A stretch of DNA of 64,000 nucleotides. It comes from Shewanella sp. MBTL60-112-B2 (GTDB taxonomy: Bacteria > Pseudomonadota > Gammaproteobacteria > Enterobacterales > Shewanellaceae). Positions 37,141-46,730 of the stretch are shown piece by piece. Location: NCBI RefSeq assembly GCF_019655055.1, contig NZ_BPFA01000017.1, positions 34,855-98,854 on the forward strand. Reading direction: 5' to 3'. The notes beneath the pieces were generated by a model, which saw nothing but the letters and a program-made list of their open reading frames with translations, did no database searches and had not been told where the DNA came from. The position numbers were made by a program, and so were the translations under genes. The number at the start of each line of letters is the position of its first letter. Positions within the stretch are counted from its first letter, which is position 1.

Positions 37141-37557
37141 ATACCAATCAGTATAAACATTTAGTCACTCAGCGAGAGTTTAGCGGTTCTGAGGCAAGGT
37201 CTTTAAATGCTCCTAGGTAACTACCCTGCGTGACTCTCGATAATTGCTTCTGCATTATTCTACCTTCGACCATCCTTGGTTTCGTACCTCCTATACCCAT
37301 ATAGTCGTGCATTAATAATATTCGCAGCATCCATGCTGCTCGCAACGAGTGAAGAGCATAGTAGGGTTAAGCTCCCTCTTGAACCTTAGGAGTCACACGA
37401 TCAGAACAGCTAAAACTCGCCATTCTGGAGTGTTTTTGGCTGCCGACTTCTGCGTTGAATAGCTTTTATAAGGTAATAGTCATTATTGCAGCTATTCCCC
37501 TTGAATTAGTTTGCGAAAATCGCTCTGATTAGATCAAATTCTTATACTCATTGGTAT
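37141..37557. repeat. MITE-like element, copy 2 (417 bp, with 93-bp insertion)
   Basis: Same terminal repeats as copy 1: ATACCAATCAGTATAA at the left and TTATACTCATTGGTAT at the right (one mismatch). It shares the internal blocks of copy 1 (for example TTTAGTCACTCAGCGAG and CTAAAACTCGCCATTCTGG). A 93-bp segment at 37215-37307 lies between GCTCCT and TGCATTAAT, which are adjacent in copy 1. No target duplication is evident. It abuts the 3' side of ndk. Confidence 0.85.
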
Positions 37558-37590
37558 TACTCGGGTCGCTATAATCGCCAAAAAAAGACA

Positions 37591-37618
37591 AAAAAAAGGA
37601 GCCTTTCGGCTCCTTTTT
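37591..37618 (-). terminator. Intrinsic terminator of ndk
   Basis: On the minus strand AAAAAGGAGCC, loop GAAA, GGCTCCTTTTTTT, 13 nt after the ndk stop. Confidence 0.92.
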
Positions 37619-37630
37619 CACGCATTCGAA

Positions 37631-38062
37631 TTAACGAGTACGTGGGCATAGCTCTTCAGTGCTGAAGAAGTAAGCTACTTCACGCTCTGCAGATGCTACT
37701 GAATCAGAACCATGAGCAGCGTTCTCATCAATGCTTTCTGCGAAATCTGCACGGATTGTACCTTCAGCCGCTTCAGCTGGGTTAGTCGCACCTAAGATTT
37801 CACGGTGAGCTAGAACAGCGTTCTCGCCTTCAAGAGTTTGCACCATGATAGGACCAGACGTCATGAATGCTACTAGTGCACCAAAGAACGGACGCTCGCT
37901 GTGCTCAGCGTAGAAACCTTCAGCTTGTTCTTTGCTTAGGTGAATCATTTTAGAAGCGATGATTTTCAGGCCAGCCGTTTCAAAACGGTTGTAGATAGCG
38001 CCAATGTGGTTCTTTGCAACTGCATCAGGCTTAATGATAGAAAAAGTACGTTCGATAGCCAT
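37631..38062 (-). CDS. ndk: Nucleoside diphosphate kinase
   Basis: 143-aa enzyme transferring phosphate from NTPs to NDPs through a phosphohistidine. [24 protein letters not shown] at the N-terminus and the catalytic histidine in [20 protein letters not shown] are present; length equals E. coli Ndk. AGGAAGC precedes the ATG. It is a single-gene unit with its own terminator. In E. coli ndk is also near the isc region, though not adjacent. Confidence 0.98.
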   Translation of the reverse strand: MAIERTFSIIKPDAVAKNHIGAIYNRFETAGLKIIASKMIHLSKEQAEGFYAEHSERPFFGALVAFMTSGPIMVQTLEGENAVLAHREILGATNPAEAAEGTIRADFAESIDENAAHGSDSVASAEREVAYFFSTEELCPRTR

Positions 38063-38290
38063 GAAAAGCTTCCTTCTTATGTAAACGGGTTTTAATTTTC
38101 GCGCGGATTATACGAAATTAAAGCCCTATTGCCTACCCTTAAGCCATAAACTTGTTGAGATAAGTCCGCTGTCCAAACGAGAAAATCGCGATTAGCTCAC
38201 ACTTCCAATCAATCACAACCGATTTAATTAGATAAAACAGCATTAACTAAACAATTGAATGACAATAGACGCTCATCAGTCCAAAGTACG

Positions 38291-38455
38291 CTACTTTCGC
38301 TTTTTTACCCAAATAAAGCCTGCTGCTATCACGGCTAATAAGGCAATTGCTGGCGCTAAATCGGCTAGGTGATGGAATAAACCAATACCACCATGGCCTT
38401 CATGCGCCATAACTGTCATGGGAGATAACAAGGCTACTAATAGTAACTTACGCAT
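38291..38455 (-). CDS. 54-aa exported histidine-rich membrane peptide
   Basis: Reads MRKLLLVALLSPMTVMA, a plausible signal peptide, then HEGHGGIGLFHH (five His in twelve residues), a hydrophobic segment (ADLAPAIALLAVIAAGFIWV) and a basic end KKRK. AAGGGA lies 8 nt before the ATG. If the signal is cleaved after MA, the mature N-terminus begins with the His cluster in the periplasm and the peptide stays anchored by its C-terminal helix. Metal binding is a guess from composition. I do not recognise a family. It is monocistronic between ndk and iscX, same strand as both. Confidence 0.7.
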   Translation of the reverse strand: MRKLLLVALLSPMTVMAHEGHGGIGLFHHLADLAPAIALLAVIAAGFIWVKKRK

Positions 38456-38639
38456 AGGAACGTCCCTTTTAATTAATGTTGTAATGAGTGTCTGAGCTTA
38501 GAGTCCATAAAACTCGACTCTAGGCTAAAGTCAATCAGCCTAGTGCCTCTTGATACGGATCAATACAAGGCTACTTTATGTTCACTAAGCCAGCTAGACA
38601 AGATACAGGTCACACTTTAACCACATCGAATAGTTAGGG

Positions 38640-38837
38640 TCATTTTTCAGCAATCCAGTTTGCTTGAATCGCCTCAAGCACTCTCTCATTACAATGATTT
38701 GGGTCATCATCAAAACACTCTAAATCTAATACCCACTCACTAAGATCGGTGAAACGAATTTTTTCAGGCTCAACATCTGGGTACTTATCTATTAGTTGCA
38801 GCGCAATCTCTAGTGAGTCAATCCACTTAAGCTCCAT
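38640..38837 (-). CDS. iscX: Fe-S cluster assembly protein IscX
   Basis: 65-aa acidic protein of the IscX/YfhJ family, which binds IscS and iron and modulates cluster assembly. The start MELKWIDSLEIALQLIDKYPD and the DLECFDDDPNHCNE segment are characteristic; length equals the E. coli protein (66 aa). In E. coli iscX follows fdx within the isc operon. Here 588 nt and the fdx terminator separate it, so it probably has its own promoter. Confidence 0.96.
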   Translation of the reverse strand: MELKWIDSLEIALQLIDKYPDVEPEKIRFTDLSEWVLDLECFDDDPNHCNERVLEAIQANWIAEK

Positions 38838-39425
38838 ATTAGCTCTCCTTTCGGTTCAAACTTAATTGAGTATAAAACATGGATAGCGACACGCTGGTTA
38901 AATACCGATGACAAGTTAACATTCAATGGATAACAGGCAATATAAGGCTTATAAATGTCGATGATGAGGCACTGACAGCATCTCAGTTAACGCTTGCTAC
39001 AGATTGCACTAGACAGCTATAGATAAACCCTAGCTAAGCCACCAGCCTCTTGAGTCAAGCTAGATTTAAAGATAGCACAGCCTCACTTGAGTACAGGGTC
39101 TAGCAGGACGGTTCACAATGAACTCAAAATCCGTGTAATGCTGCGGCATGTAGCTAGCTTCTCTCTCCATCTTTATCAAAGGTCCGGCGTAGAGATATGC
39201 CTCTGCTTAGCCAAAAGCAAATTAGTCTAGCCCAACTAAGAGTAAATTGATGGCTCCCCAGCGACTCAATCCTAGGGCTTAGGGCTGTGTACTGTTATCT
39301 GGGAACTGAGAACTGTAGCCTATGGACTTGGTGTTTTGAGTCGTGTCAATCAGTGATTAAAACAAAAAAGCCAGTAGGCTTAGCTACTGGCTCTTACACA
39401 AAACATCTCACACTAGGTGAAAAGT
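38838..39425. other. Gene-free spacer between fdx and iscX
   Basis: 588 nt with no convincing gene on either strand. It contains the fdx terminator at its right end and a small palindrome GTTCACAATGAAC near 39112. The promoter of iscX must lie in it; no consensus site is obvious. Confidence 0.5.
39365..39393 (-). terminator. Intrinsic terminator of the isc operon after fdx
   Basis: On the minus strand AGCCAGTAG, loop CTAAGC, CTACTGGCTTTTTT, about 33 nt past the fdx stop. Confidence 0.9.
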
Positions 39426-39761
39426 TTAGCCTTCACTGACCATGTTAATGGTGTACTTTGGAATATCTACAACCAAATCAGCTTCAGGTACTCTAGACTG
39501 GCAAGAAAGGCGACTTTCAGGCTCAAGACCCCATGCTTTATCTAGCATATCATCTTCTAGCTCATCACTTTCTTCTAGCTCGTCAAAACCTTCACGGATA
39601 ATTACGTGGCAAGTTGTGCAAGCACATGACTTTTCACACGCGTGTTCGATATGAATACCGTTACGCAGTGCAACGTCTAATACAGTTTCGCCGACATTCG
39701 CTTCAACTACAGCGCCATCCGGGCATAATTCTTCATGGGGTAAAAATACAATTTGTGGCAT
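39426..39761 (-). CDS. fdx: ISC-system [2Fe-2S] ferredoxin
   Basis: 111-aa adrenodoxin-type ferredoxin, electron donor for Fe-S cluster assembly. Cluster ligands are in CEKSCACTTC (three cysteines of the C-x5-C-x2-C pattern) and in SRLSCQSR near the C-terminus. Start MPQIVFLPHEELCPDG and length equal E. coli Fdx (111 aa). It lies 8 nt after hscA and is the last gene before the operon terminator. Confidence 0.97.
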   Translation of the reverse strand: MPQIVFLPHEELCPDGAVVEANVGETVLDVALRNGIHIEHACEKSCACTTCHVIIREGFDELEESDELEDDMLDKAWGLEPESRLSCQSRVPEADLVVDIPKYTINMVSEG

Positions 39762-39769
39762 AACCTTAC

Positions 39770-41632
39770 CTATATATTGTCAACCGACTGCCCTTTTAGA
39801 GCCAATCGAATTGAATTATCCATACGCTTAGCAGCAAAGTCCTGCGTCGCTGTATCTAGTGCTTCAATAGCCTTTTCAATCGCATCAGCGTCATCTTCAC
39901 TTGCAATTTGAGCAAGTGATGCCATATCGGCTTGGATTGCTGTGCGCTCTTCATCTGACAGTAGCTCACCGTCTTTATTCAATGCAGCGCTTAATGACTC
40001 AAGCACGCGTGCAGCTTCGACTTGTTTCTCAGCTAACATGCGACGAGTGATATCCTCTTTAGCATTAGCCATCGAGTCTTTTAACATGCTACCAATTTCT
40101 TCATCGCTTAAACCAAATGATGGCTTAACCTGAATACTTGATTGTACGCCGGTTGACTTTTCCATTGCAGTCACGCTAAGCAAACCATCAGCGTCAACCT
40201 GGAACGTCACGCGAATATGCGCCGCACCTGCCGCAAGCGGTGGGATCCCTTTCAAGGTAAATCTAGCAAGCGAGCGACAATCAGACACTAACTCACGCTC
40301 ACCTTGAACCACATGGAAGGCCATAGCCGTTTGACCATCTTTAAAAGTGGTAAACTCTTGCGCACGAGCAACTGGGATAGTGGTATTACGTGACACCACT
40401 TTCTCAACTAAGCCACCCATGGTTTCGATACCGAGCGATAGCGGAATAACATCAAGTAATAGTAAATCTGACTCTGGCTTATTGCCGACTAAAATGTCAG
40501 CTTGAATTGCAGCGCCAATTGCAACTACGCGGTCAGGGTCGATAGTAGTCAGTGGTGTTTTGCCCATAAAGTTTTCAACTTCTTGGCGTACCAAAGGCAC
40601 ACGAGTAGAGCCGCCAACCATTACAGTTTCTAGCACTTCATCACTACTCACACCGGCGTCACGCAATGCACGACGACAACTTGCAACTGTTTTCTTTACT
40701 AGCTTGCTGATCAAACTATCAAACAGCTCTCGGGTAACTAATAGCGATAAATTAGCACCATTATCATCAGTCACACTTGCAAGGGTTTCAGCTGAATCGG
40801 TTAACGCTTCTTTTACCCGGCGAGCTTCAATTTGCATAGTACGGTTTAAGCTAGCGCTAACATTGGTTAACTGCCATTGCTCGATGAAAAACGCTTGCAG
40901 CATATGATCAAAATCATCACCACCTAACGCCGAATCACCACCGGTTGCCAGTACTTCAAATACGCCTTTGTTTAAACGTAAAATTGAAATATCAAAGGTA
41001 CCGCCGCCTAAATCATAAACGGCAATGACACCCTCTTGACCGGAATCTAAGCCGTAAGCAATCGCAGCAGCAGTTGGTTCATTTAATAGACGTAACACCT
41101 TTACGCCAATTAATGATGCCGCATCTTTAGTACCTTGACGTTGTGCGTCATCAAAATAAGCAGGAACCGTGATCACTACGCCTTCTAGTGTGCCGCCCAG
41201 TGTTGACTCTGCTCGAGCCACCAGCGGTTTTAAGATCTCTGCCGAGATTTGCACTGGATTAACTTTACCTTGAGGCGTCACAAAAATAGGTAAGCCATTC
41301 TCACTGGCTTCAAAAGCATACGGCAAAGACTGTTCGCCTGATTGTATGTCGTTAAGACTACGACCCATAAAGCGCTTTACAGATACGATGGTATTTTGTG
41401 GGTCTTGAGCAGAAAACACTTCGGCTTCTAGGCCAACTTGTACACCGTCTTGGGTATATCGTACAACCGAAGGTAATGAATGCTGAGCATCTTCATTAGG
41501 TAAGGTATTCGCCACACCACTACGCACTGCAGCAACAAGTGAATTAGTGGTGCCTAAATCGATCCCCACGGCGAGACGATGTTGGTGGGGAGCAGCGCTC
41601 TGTCCAGGCTCTGCTATCTGCAAAAGTGCCAT
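39770..41632 (-). CDS. hscA: Hsp70-family chaperone HscA
   Basis: 620-aa specialised Hsp70 that acts with HscB to release clusters from IscU. The ATPase domain has [44 protein letters not shown] and [15 protein letters not shown]; a substrate-binding domain with [14 protein letters not shown] follows. The start [21 protein letters not shown] at 41632 matches E. coli HscA; the frame is open 12 codons further upstream. It is 69 nt downstream of hscB. Confidence 0.97.
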   Translation of the reverse strand: MALLQIAEPGQSAAPHQHRLAVGIDLGTTNSLVAAVRSGVANTLPNEDAQHSLPSVVRYTQDGVQVGLEAEVFSAQDPQNTIVSVKRFMGRSLNDIQSGEQSLPYAFEASENGLPIFVTPQGKVNPVQISAEILKPLVARAESTLGGTLEGVVITVPAYFDDAQRQGTKDAASLIGVKVLRLLNEPTAAAIAYGLDSGQEGVIAVYDLGGGTFDISILRLNKGVFEVLATGGDSALGGDDFDHMLQAFFIEQWQLTNVSASLNRTMQIEARRVKEALTDSAETLASVTDDNGANLSLLVTRELFDSLISKLVKKTVASCRRALRDAGVSSDEVLETVMVGGSTRVPLVRQEVENFMGKTPLTTIDPDRVVAIGAAIQADILVGNKPESDLLLLDVIPLSLGIETMGGLVEKVVSRNTTIPVARAQEFTTFKDGQTAMAFHVVQGERELVSDCRSLARFTLKGIPPLAAGAAHIRVTFQVDADGLLSVTAMEKSTGVQSSIQVKPSFGLSDEEIGSMLKDSMANAKEDITRRMLAEKQVEAARVLESLSAALNKDGELLSDEERTAIQADMASLAQIASEDDADAIEKAIEALDTATQDFAAKRMDNSIRLALKGQSVDNI

Positions 41633-41701
41633 AAATATCCACTTAAAAAAATGTTGGCTCAAAATCATGAGCCAACAATATTAAAAAATTAACGCCGCTG
41701 G

Positions 41702-42226
41702 CTAGTCTAAGAGTGCGTCTTCCACTCTGGCCAACTCGTCTTGTAATTTTGCCATAAACTTGAGTTTACGAATTTGATCGGCGGCCTGCAAATGTTCCGC
41801 TTCGAGATCGCTCACTAACAACACTTTTAGTTGTGCTGTGATCTGCTTGGCGTATTGCTCAAACGAATCATATAAGGCTGCGATTTCATCATCAGGATCA
41901 TCACTATGAGCAATGTCTTCAAGCGACTCACGCCATTCCATCTGCTGCATTAAAAACACGGTGTCTTTAAGCGTGGTGGTTTCATGACTAATCTCTATTC
42001 CTTTTAGTGCTAGCAAGTGCTCGGCACGTTGAATAGGATTTTTAAGCGTTTGAAATGCGTCATTGATTTGCGCAGTGCGCTGTACTGAAAGACGTTTATC
42101 TTGTTCGCTTGCGTTGGCAAACTTGTCGGGATGAACCGCCCTTTGCAGTTCGCGATAGCGTTCTGCAAGTAAGGCGGTGTCGACATCATAGGAAGGAAGT
42201 AAACTAAACAGCTCGAAATAATTCAT
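41702..42226 (-). CDS. hscB: J-domain co-chaperone HscB
   Basis: 174-aa co-chaperone that binds IscU and stimulates HscA. The N-terminal J domain holds [16 protein letters not shown] and the HPD motif ([11 protein letters not shown]); a three-helix IscU-binding domain follows. Length equals E. coli HscB (171 aa). It lies 19 nt after iscA in the isc operon. Confidence 0.96.
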   Translation of the reverse strand: MNYFELFSLLPSYDVDTALLAERYRELQRAVHPDKFANASEQDKRLSVQRTAQINDAFQTLKNPIQRAEHLLALKGIEISHETTTLKDTVFLMQQMEWRESLEDIAHSDDPDDEIAALYDSFEQYAKQITAQLKVLLVSDLEAEHLQAADQIRKLKFMAKLQDELARVEDALLD

Positions 42227-42245
42227 AGTTTAACTTTTTAATGGT

Positions 42246-42569
42246 TTAAACGGTAAAGCTCTCACCGCAACCACATTCACCTTTCGCATTAGGGTTATTA
42301 AATTGGAAACCTTCGTTTAGACCTTCTTTAACAAAGTCCAACTCAATCCCTTGAAGATAGATAAAGCTTTTAGCATCGATAATGATTTTCACACCATCGA
42401 TATCATATAGTTCATCGTCGTCATTAAGGTCATCAACAAACTCAAGCACATAAGCCATACCAGAACAACCTGATGTCTTAAGTCCTAAGCGTAAGCCAAG
42501 ACCTTTGCCGCGACTGATTAAGAAATTCTTAACCCGTTCAGCCGCAGCGGGAGTGATACTAATTGCCAT
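42246..42569 (-). CDS. iscA: Iron-sulfur cluster assembly protein IscA
   Basis: 107-aa A-type Fe-S carrier. The three ligand cysteines are in [10 protein letters not shown] (Cys35) and the C-terminal GECGCGESF (Cys99, Cys101). [17 protein letters not shown] and length match E. coli IscA (107 aa). It follows iscU by 14 nt. Confidence 0.97.
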   Translation of the reverse strand: MAISITPAAAERVKNFLISRGKGLGLRLGLKTSGCSGMAYVLEFVDDLNDDDELYDIDGVKIIIDAKSFIYLQGIELDFVKEGLNEGFQFNNPNAKGECGCGESFTV

Positions 42570-42583
42570 CTTAACTCCAGGTA

Positions 42584-42967
42584 TTACTTAGATTGCTTTG
42601 TTTTGTACTCTTCAAGAGCGGCTTTAATCGCATCTTCAGCCAAAATTGAGCAATGAATTTTTACTGGTGGTAACGCTAACTCTTCAGCAATATCAGTGTT
42701 TTTAATTGCGCCAGCTTCTTCAATTGTTTTGCCTTTAACCCACTCAGTTACAAGCGAGCTAGATGCAATAGCACTACCACAACCGTAAGTTTTGAACTTA
42801 GCGTCTTCAATAATACCGTTATCGTCGATGCGAAGTTGCAGTTTCATTACGTCACCACAAGCTGGTGCGCCTACCATGCCAGTTACCACTGACGGATCAT
42901 TTTTATCAAATGAACCAACGTTACGTGGGTTCTCATAATGATCGATTACTTTTTCGCTATAAGCCAT
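42584..42967 (-). CDS. iscU: Fe-S cluster scaffold protein IscU
   Basis: 127-aa scaffold on which [2Fe-2S] clusters are built. Cluster-ligand cysteines lie in [12 protein letters not shown] (37), [12 protein letters not shown] (63) and [12 protein letters not shown] (106). LPPVK, the motif recognised by HscA, is intact just before the last cysteine. Length is nearly identical to E. coli IscU (128 aa). It is 40 nt after iscS. Confidence 0.98.
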   Translation of the reverse strand: MAYSEKVIDHYENPRNVGSFDKNDPSVVTGMVGAPACGDVMKLQLRIDDNGIIEDAKFKTYGCGSAIASSSLVTEWVKGKTIEEAGAIKNTDIAEELALPPVKIHCSILAEDAIKAALEEYKTKQSK

Positions 42968-43007
42968 GATACTACTCCAATTTATCTATTCGTGAATTAA
43001 GTTAAGG

Positions 43008-44222
43008 TTAGTGATGTGCCCACTGGACTGAATCCAGATCGATACCGTCTTTGAACATTTCCCAAAGCGGAGACATTTCCCTTAAATTACCAATAGACTC
43101 TTTAATCGTTTCTATTGCATGGTCGATCTCTTCATCAGTCGTGAAACGACCAATTGAGAATCGAATTGAGCTATGAGCCATTTCATCATTTAGACCGAGT
43201 GCACGTAGAACATAACTTGGCTCAAGGCTTGCTGAAGTACATGCAGAACCAGAAGATACTGCTAAGTCTTTTAATGCCATCATCAAAGACTCACCTTCTA
43301 CGAAGTTAAAGCTGACGTTTAGGCTACCGCAAGCGCGATTTTCCATATCACCATTAATGTATGTTTCTTCGATATGGTTGATACCATTCCAAAGCTTGTC
43401 GCGTAGACGGCGAATACGCTCGTTATCAACGTCCATATCAGCTTTTGCAATTGCAGCAGCTTCGCCCATACCCACAATTTGGTGAGTTGCTAGCGTACCA
43501 CTACGCATGCCGCGCTCGTGTCCACCACCGTGCATTGCTGCTTCTAGGCGAATACGCGGTTTACGGCTTACATAAAGTGCACCAATACCTTTAGGTCCGT
43601 ACATTTTATGGCCAGAAATTGATAGCAAATCGACTTTAGTCTTTTGCACATCGATAGGCATTTTGCCTGCGCTTTGTGCCGCATCAACATGGAATACGAT
43701 TTTACGTGAACGACATAGCTCACCAATCGCGTCGATGTCTTGGATAACACCGATTTCGTTGTTCACTTGCATGATGCTCACTAAAATAGTGTCTTCACGC
43801 ATAGCAGCTTCAATCATAGATACAGGAATTAGACCACTTGGCTCAGGCTGAAGATACGTCACTTCATAACCTTCACGCTCAAGTTGGCGACAAGTATCTA
43901 ATACGGCTTTGTGTTCAGTCTTGCTAGTGATGATGTGCTTACCCTTCTTATGGTAGAAGTGAGCAACACCTTTAATTGCAAGGTTGTCAGATTCTGTCGC
44001 ACCTGAAGTAAACACGATTTCACGCGGGTCAGCATTAATCAGCTCTGCAACTTGGTTACGAGCGATATCGACAGCTTCTTCAGCTTGCCAACCGTAACGG
44101 TGAGAACGAGACGCTGGATTGCCAAAAATGCCGTCCATAGTCAGGCATTGCATCATTTTCTCTGCGACACGAGGGTCAACCGGCGTCGTCGCAGCATAAT
44201 CTAGATAGATAGGTAGCTTCAT
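43008..44222 (-). CDS. iscS: Cysteine desulfurase IscS
   Basis: 404-aa PLP enzyme that takes sulfur from cysteine for Fe-S clusters and tRNA thiolation. [23 protein letters not shown] at the N-terminus, the PLP lysine in [12 protein letters not shown] (residue about 206) and the persulfide cysteine in [13 protein letters not shown] (about 328) are present. Length equals E. coli IscS exactly. ATG at 44222 is preferred over the GTG one codon upstream. It lies 83 nt after iscR. Confidence 0.98.
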   Translation of the reverse strand: MKLPIYLDYAATTPVDPRVAEKMMQCLTMDGIFGNPASRSHRYGWQAEEAVDIARNQVAELINADPREIVFTSGATESDNLAIKGVAHFYHKKGKHIITSKTEHKAVLDTCRQLEREGYEVTYLQPEPSGLIPVSMIEAAMREDTILVSIMQVNNEIGVIQDIDAIGELCRSRKIVFHVDAAQSAGKMPIDVQKTKVDLLSISGHKMYGPKGIGALYVSRKPRIRLEAAMHGGGHERGMRSGTLATHQIVGMGEAAAIAKADMDVDNERIRRLRDKLWNGINHIEETYINGDMENRACGSLNVSFNFVEGESLMMALKDLAVSSGSACTSASLEPSYVLRALGLNDEMAHSSIRFSIGRFTTDEEIDHAIETIKESIGNLREMSPLWEMFKDGIDLDSVQWAHH

Positions 44223-44305
44223 CACACACTCCGTACTTTGTAGCCTCTAATGGAGACCACTTAACAACGTACAAAAAATAATTTTTATATTCATAACAAA
44301 AGCTG

Positions 44306-44767
44306 TTAGATACTTAGCCTTTGTTCCTGCTGCAATTTATCCTGTTTAACGGAGATAAACTGCACATCTCTTTTATGCATCAATCCTGCTAACGATATGC
44401 CATTTAAGAAATCAGAAATCTGACTACTTAAATCTCCCCAGAGAGAATGGGTTAAACATCGTGTTCCACTCTGGCAGTTACCTTGACCTTGGCAGCGTGT
44501 TGCATCAACAGACTCATCAACCGCACGTACAACCATCCCAACGGAAATATCACAGGCGTCTGTACCTAGGCGATATCCACCGCCAGGGCCACGTACACTT
44601 GAGACCAAACCATTTTTTCTGAGTTTTGCAAAGAGTTGTTCGAGGTAAGATAGAGAGATCCCTTGGCGCTCGGAAATATCGGCCAATGGTACAGGACCAT
44701 TGGTTGAATGCATGGCAACATCTAACATTGCAGTTACTGCGTACCGACCTTTCGATGTAAGTTTCAT
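44306..44767 (-). CDS. iscR: Fe-S-sensing Rrf2-family regulator IscR
   Basis: 153-aa transcription factor that represses the isc operon when holding a [2Fe-2S] cluster. The N-terminal winged HTH ([29 protein letters not shown]) and the ligand set Cys92, Cys98, Cys104, His107 ([17 protein letters not shown]) are at the same residue numbers as in E. coli. The start [14 protein letters not shown] at 44767 is the family start; the frame is open 14 codons upstream. Two operator-like sites lie directly upstream. Confidence 0.97.
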   Translation of the reverse strand: MKLTSKGRYAVTAMLDVAMHSTNGPVPLADISERQGISLSYLEQLFAKLRKNGLVSSVRGPGGGYRLGTDACDISVGMVVRAVDESVDATRCQGQGNCQSGTRCLTHSLWGDLSSQISDFLNGISLAGLMHKRDVQFISVKQDKLQQEQRLSI

Positions 44768-44807
44768 GGCTACTACGTCTCCCAAAAAAGCATAAGCTAA
44801 TTTCAAC

Positions 44808-44832
44808 ATACCCGACTGTTTTAGTCAAGTAT
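44808..44832. promoter_or_regulatory. IscR type-1 binding site
   Basis: A 25-bp site with outer ATA/TAT and inner GACT/AGTC arms. It fits the E. coli type-1 consensus ATASYYGACTRWWWYAGTC-RRSTAT at every position when read on the minus strand. It sits about 40 nt upstream of the iscR start, where autorepression is expected. Confidence 0.85.
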
Positions 44833-44857
44833 AAAACCCAGCAATTTGGTCAAGTAT
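44833..44857. promoter_or_regulatory. Second, degenerate IscR type-1 site abutting the first
   Basis: Immediately adjacent to the perfect site. On the minus strand the left half ATACTTGAC is kept and the right half is poorly conserved. E. coli iscR likewise has more than one type-1 site in its promoter. Confidence 0.45.
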
Positions 44858-44870
44858 TAAAAGGATCATG

Positions 44871-44913
44871 ACAGGTTAAATACCCCGTCATTTTGCTGGG
44901 GTATTTAACCTGT
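44871..44913. repeat. 16-bp perfect inverted repeat between iscR and cysE
   Basis: ACAGGTTAAATACCCC, an 11-nt loop, then the exact complement GGGGTATTTAACCTGT. It lies about 50 nt past the cysE stop and upstream of the iscR promoter. The stem is stable enough to end cysE transcription, but there is no U-tract on the minus strand, so a simple intrinsic terminator is doubtful. Confidence 0.85.
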
Positions 44914-44961
44914 TTATTAGGCAAGATTCAATGGCATTTAAGTTTTTAAACGCACATTATT

Positions 44962-45783
44962 CTAGATAATGGGATCAAACTCATCTAAAGACTTCTGACG
45001 TTTCTGCGCTGCCGCATTTTCTGCATCGCTAAAATCTTCAACATCAAGCTCTGGCAGCTTCTCAGTACAGACACTTCCGCCCAAAGTTTGTACAGCTTGA
45101 CAGACTTCTTGGACTTTTGAGTCCATTAGATGCATATGATCCAACATCTGGCCAATAGCATTAGCAACTGGGTCTGGATTATCTGGCGAGACTGCATAGG
45201 CATCGAAACCATATTTCTTGGCCATTTCAGTGCGGCGCTGAGAAGTTTCTTTTGATTGTGCTGATGGCGTAGCCACTACGCGCCCCGGGATCCCAACTAC
45301 TGTCGTATCGACTGGTACGTCTTTAACTACCACAGAGTTAGATCCCACACGCGCGCCATCATTCATGGTGATAGGGCCAAGAATTTTAGCCCCCGCACCA
45401 ATCACCACATTATTACCTAATGTTGGATGACGTTTACCCGACTGCCAGGTTGTACCGCCTAAGGTCACACCATGATACAGGGTGCAATCGTTACCGATCT
45501 CCGCGGTTTCACCGATCACAACGCCCATGCCGTGGTCGATAAAGAAGCGATCGCCTATGGTTGCTCCAGGGTGGATTTCAACCCCTGTTAACCAACGAGA
45601 AAATGTTGATAAACATCGCGCCGAAAGTCGCCAATTTCTGACCCAGAGTTTATTGCTTGCCCTGTGGATCCAGATAGCCTGCATTCCCGGATAATTGAAT
45701 AGAATTTCAATGGTTCCGTTTGCGGCTGGGTCTCTATGGTAAATAGAGGCTATGTCGTCTTTCAGTCTTGCGATAACACCCAT
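44962..45783 (-). CDS. cysE: Serine O-acetyltransferase
   Basis: 273-aa hexapeptide-repeat enzyme making O-acetylserine, the precursor of cysteine and of the CysB inducer. An N-terminal helical domain (1-140) precedes a left-handed beta helix with [18 protein letters not shown] and [18 protein letters not shown]. Length equals E. coli CysE (273 aa). The C-terminal tail, site of cysteine synthase docking and feedback control, ends in Ile as in other CysE proteins (DEFDPII). It lies 26 nt downstream of trmJ on the same strand, which suggests co-transcription, and upstream of iscR; this clusters cysteine supply with cysteine use. Confidence 0.96.
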   Translation of the reverse strand: MGVIARLKDDIASIYHRDPAANGTIEILFNYPGMQAIWIHRASNKLWVRNWRLSARCLSTFSRWLTGVEIHPGATIGDRFFIDHGMGVVIGETAEIGNDCTLYHGVTLGGTTWQSGKRHPTLGNNVVIGAGAKILGPITMNDGARVGSNSVVVKDVPVDTTVVGIPGRVVATPSAQSKETSQRRTEMAKKYGFDAYAVSPDNPDPVANAIGQMLDHMHLMDSKVQEVCQAVQTLGGSVCTEKLPELDVEDFSDAENAAAQKRQKSLDEFDPII

Positions 45784-45809
45784 GTTAGGTACTTCCTTTT
45801 TAGCACTAC

Positions 45810-46574
45810 TTACTTATCTTTAGTCTCTGTCTTGGCAACGACTTTATCAATCGAGGTCAATATACCGCGCAAGATGTTCATCTCTTGGCGCTCAATTCGG
45901 GTACGGCTAAATAAACGACGTAACTTAGTCATTATTTGGCCAGGGTGATTCTTAACGATAAAATTCGTCGACAACAAGGTGTTTTCTAAATGCTCGAAGA
46001 AATTCTCACGCTCTCTTGATGATGGGAACGCTTCTAGATTGTCATCGTTTTCATCAACAGGAGTTGGCTCTGCACCGCTTTCCACTTGTGCGAGATGCGC
46101 AACTCGCGCCTCATAACAAATGATTTGTACAGCTTGCGCTAAGTTTAGCGAGGTATATTCAGGGTTGGCCGGAATAGCAACGTGATAATCACAACGTTGT
46201 AGCTCTTCATTGGTCAATCCGTTATTTTCACGACCAAATACAATAGCAACAGGGCCATTAAGGGCTGAGCCCACTAGCTTCTCACCTGCTTCACGGGGTT
46301 CAAGCATTGGCCAGTCCAAAGTACGGCTACGTGCACTGGTTGCAATAACAAGGCTACAATCAGCAATAGCTTCTTCTACAGAGGCCACTGTTTTTGCATG
46401 CTTCAAAATATCAGAAGCACCTGCCGCTAAGGCAATCGAATGTCCATCTGGCTCAACCTTTGGCTCAGCGAGATATAAAGTGGATAAACCCATGGTTTTC
46501 ATAGCACGGGCTGTTGAACCTATATTCCCTGGATGGGAAGTACCGACAAGAACGACACGAATATTGCTGAGCAT
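45810..46574 (-). CDS. trmJ: tRNA (cytidine/uridine-32-2'-O-)-methyltransferase TrmJ
   Basis: 254-aa SPOUT methyltransferase acting on ribose 32 of tRNA. Motifs: [23 protein letters not shown] at the N-terminus, [14 protein letters not shown], and [17 protein letters not shown] forming the trefoil knot that binds S-adenosylmethionine. E. coli TrmJ is 246 aa. It is divergent from suhB, the same arrangement as trmJ-suhB next to iscR in E. coli. Confidence 0.95.
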   Translation of the reverse strand: MLSNIRVVLVGTSHPGNIGSTARAMKTMGLSTLYLAEPKVEPDGHSIALAAGASDILKHAKTVASVEEAIADCSLVIATSARSRTLDWPMLEPREAGEKLVGSALNGPVAIVFGRENNGLTNEELQRCDYHVAIPANPEYTSLNLAQAVQIICYEARVAHLAQVESGAEPTPVDENDDNLEAFPSSRERENFFEHLENTLLSTNFIVKNHPGQIMTKLRRLFSRTRIERQEMNILRGILTSIDKVVAKTETKDK

Positions 46575-46654
46575 GAAACTACTTATTTTTTTGAGAAAAC
46601 ACGTGAAAGGATGTTACCACAGGCGACTCATTTTGCTTATACAAAAATCAGCAT

Positions 46655-46682
46655 TTGATATAACCGTCAAATAGAGTATAAT
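46655..46682 (+). promoter_or_regulatory. Sigma-70 promoter of suhB
   Basis: TTGATA, a 16-bp spacer, then a perfect TATAAT, about 50 nt upstream of the suhB start. Confidence 0.65.
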
Positions 46683-46730
46683 CCGCCTCCGATAATTTAT
46701 ATCCGTTCTTTTACATCCAGGGGATTTGCA

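Noticed and set aside
39100..39135. On the minus strand CACGGATTTTGAG resembles the anticodon region of tRNA-Gln (TTG)
   Set aside because: There is no acceptor stem, D-arm or T-arm of the right sequence and spacing; the following GTTCATTGTGAAC is just a small palindrome.
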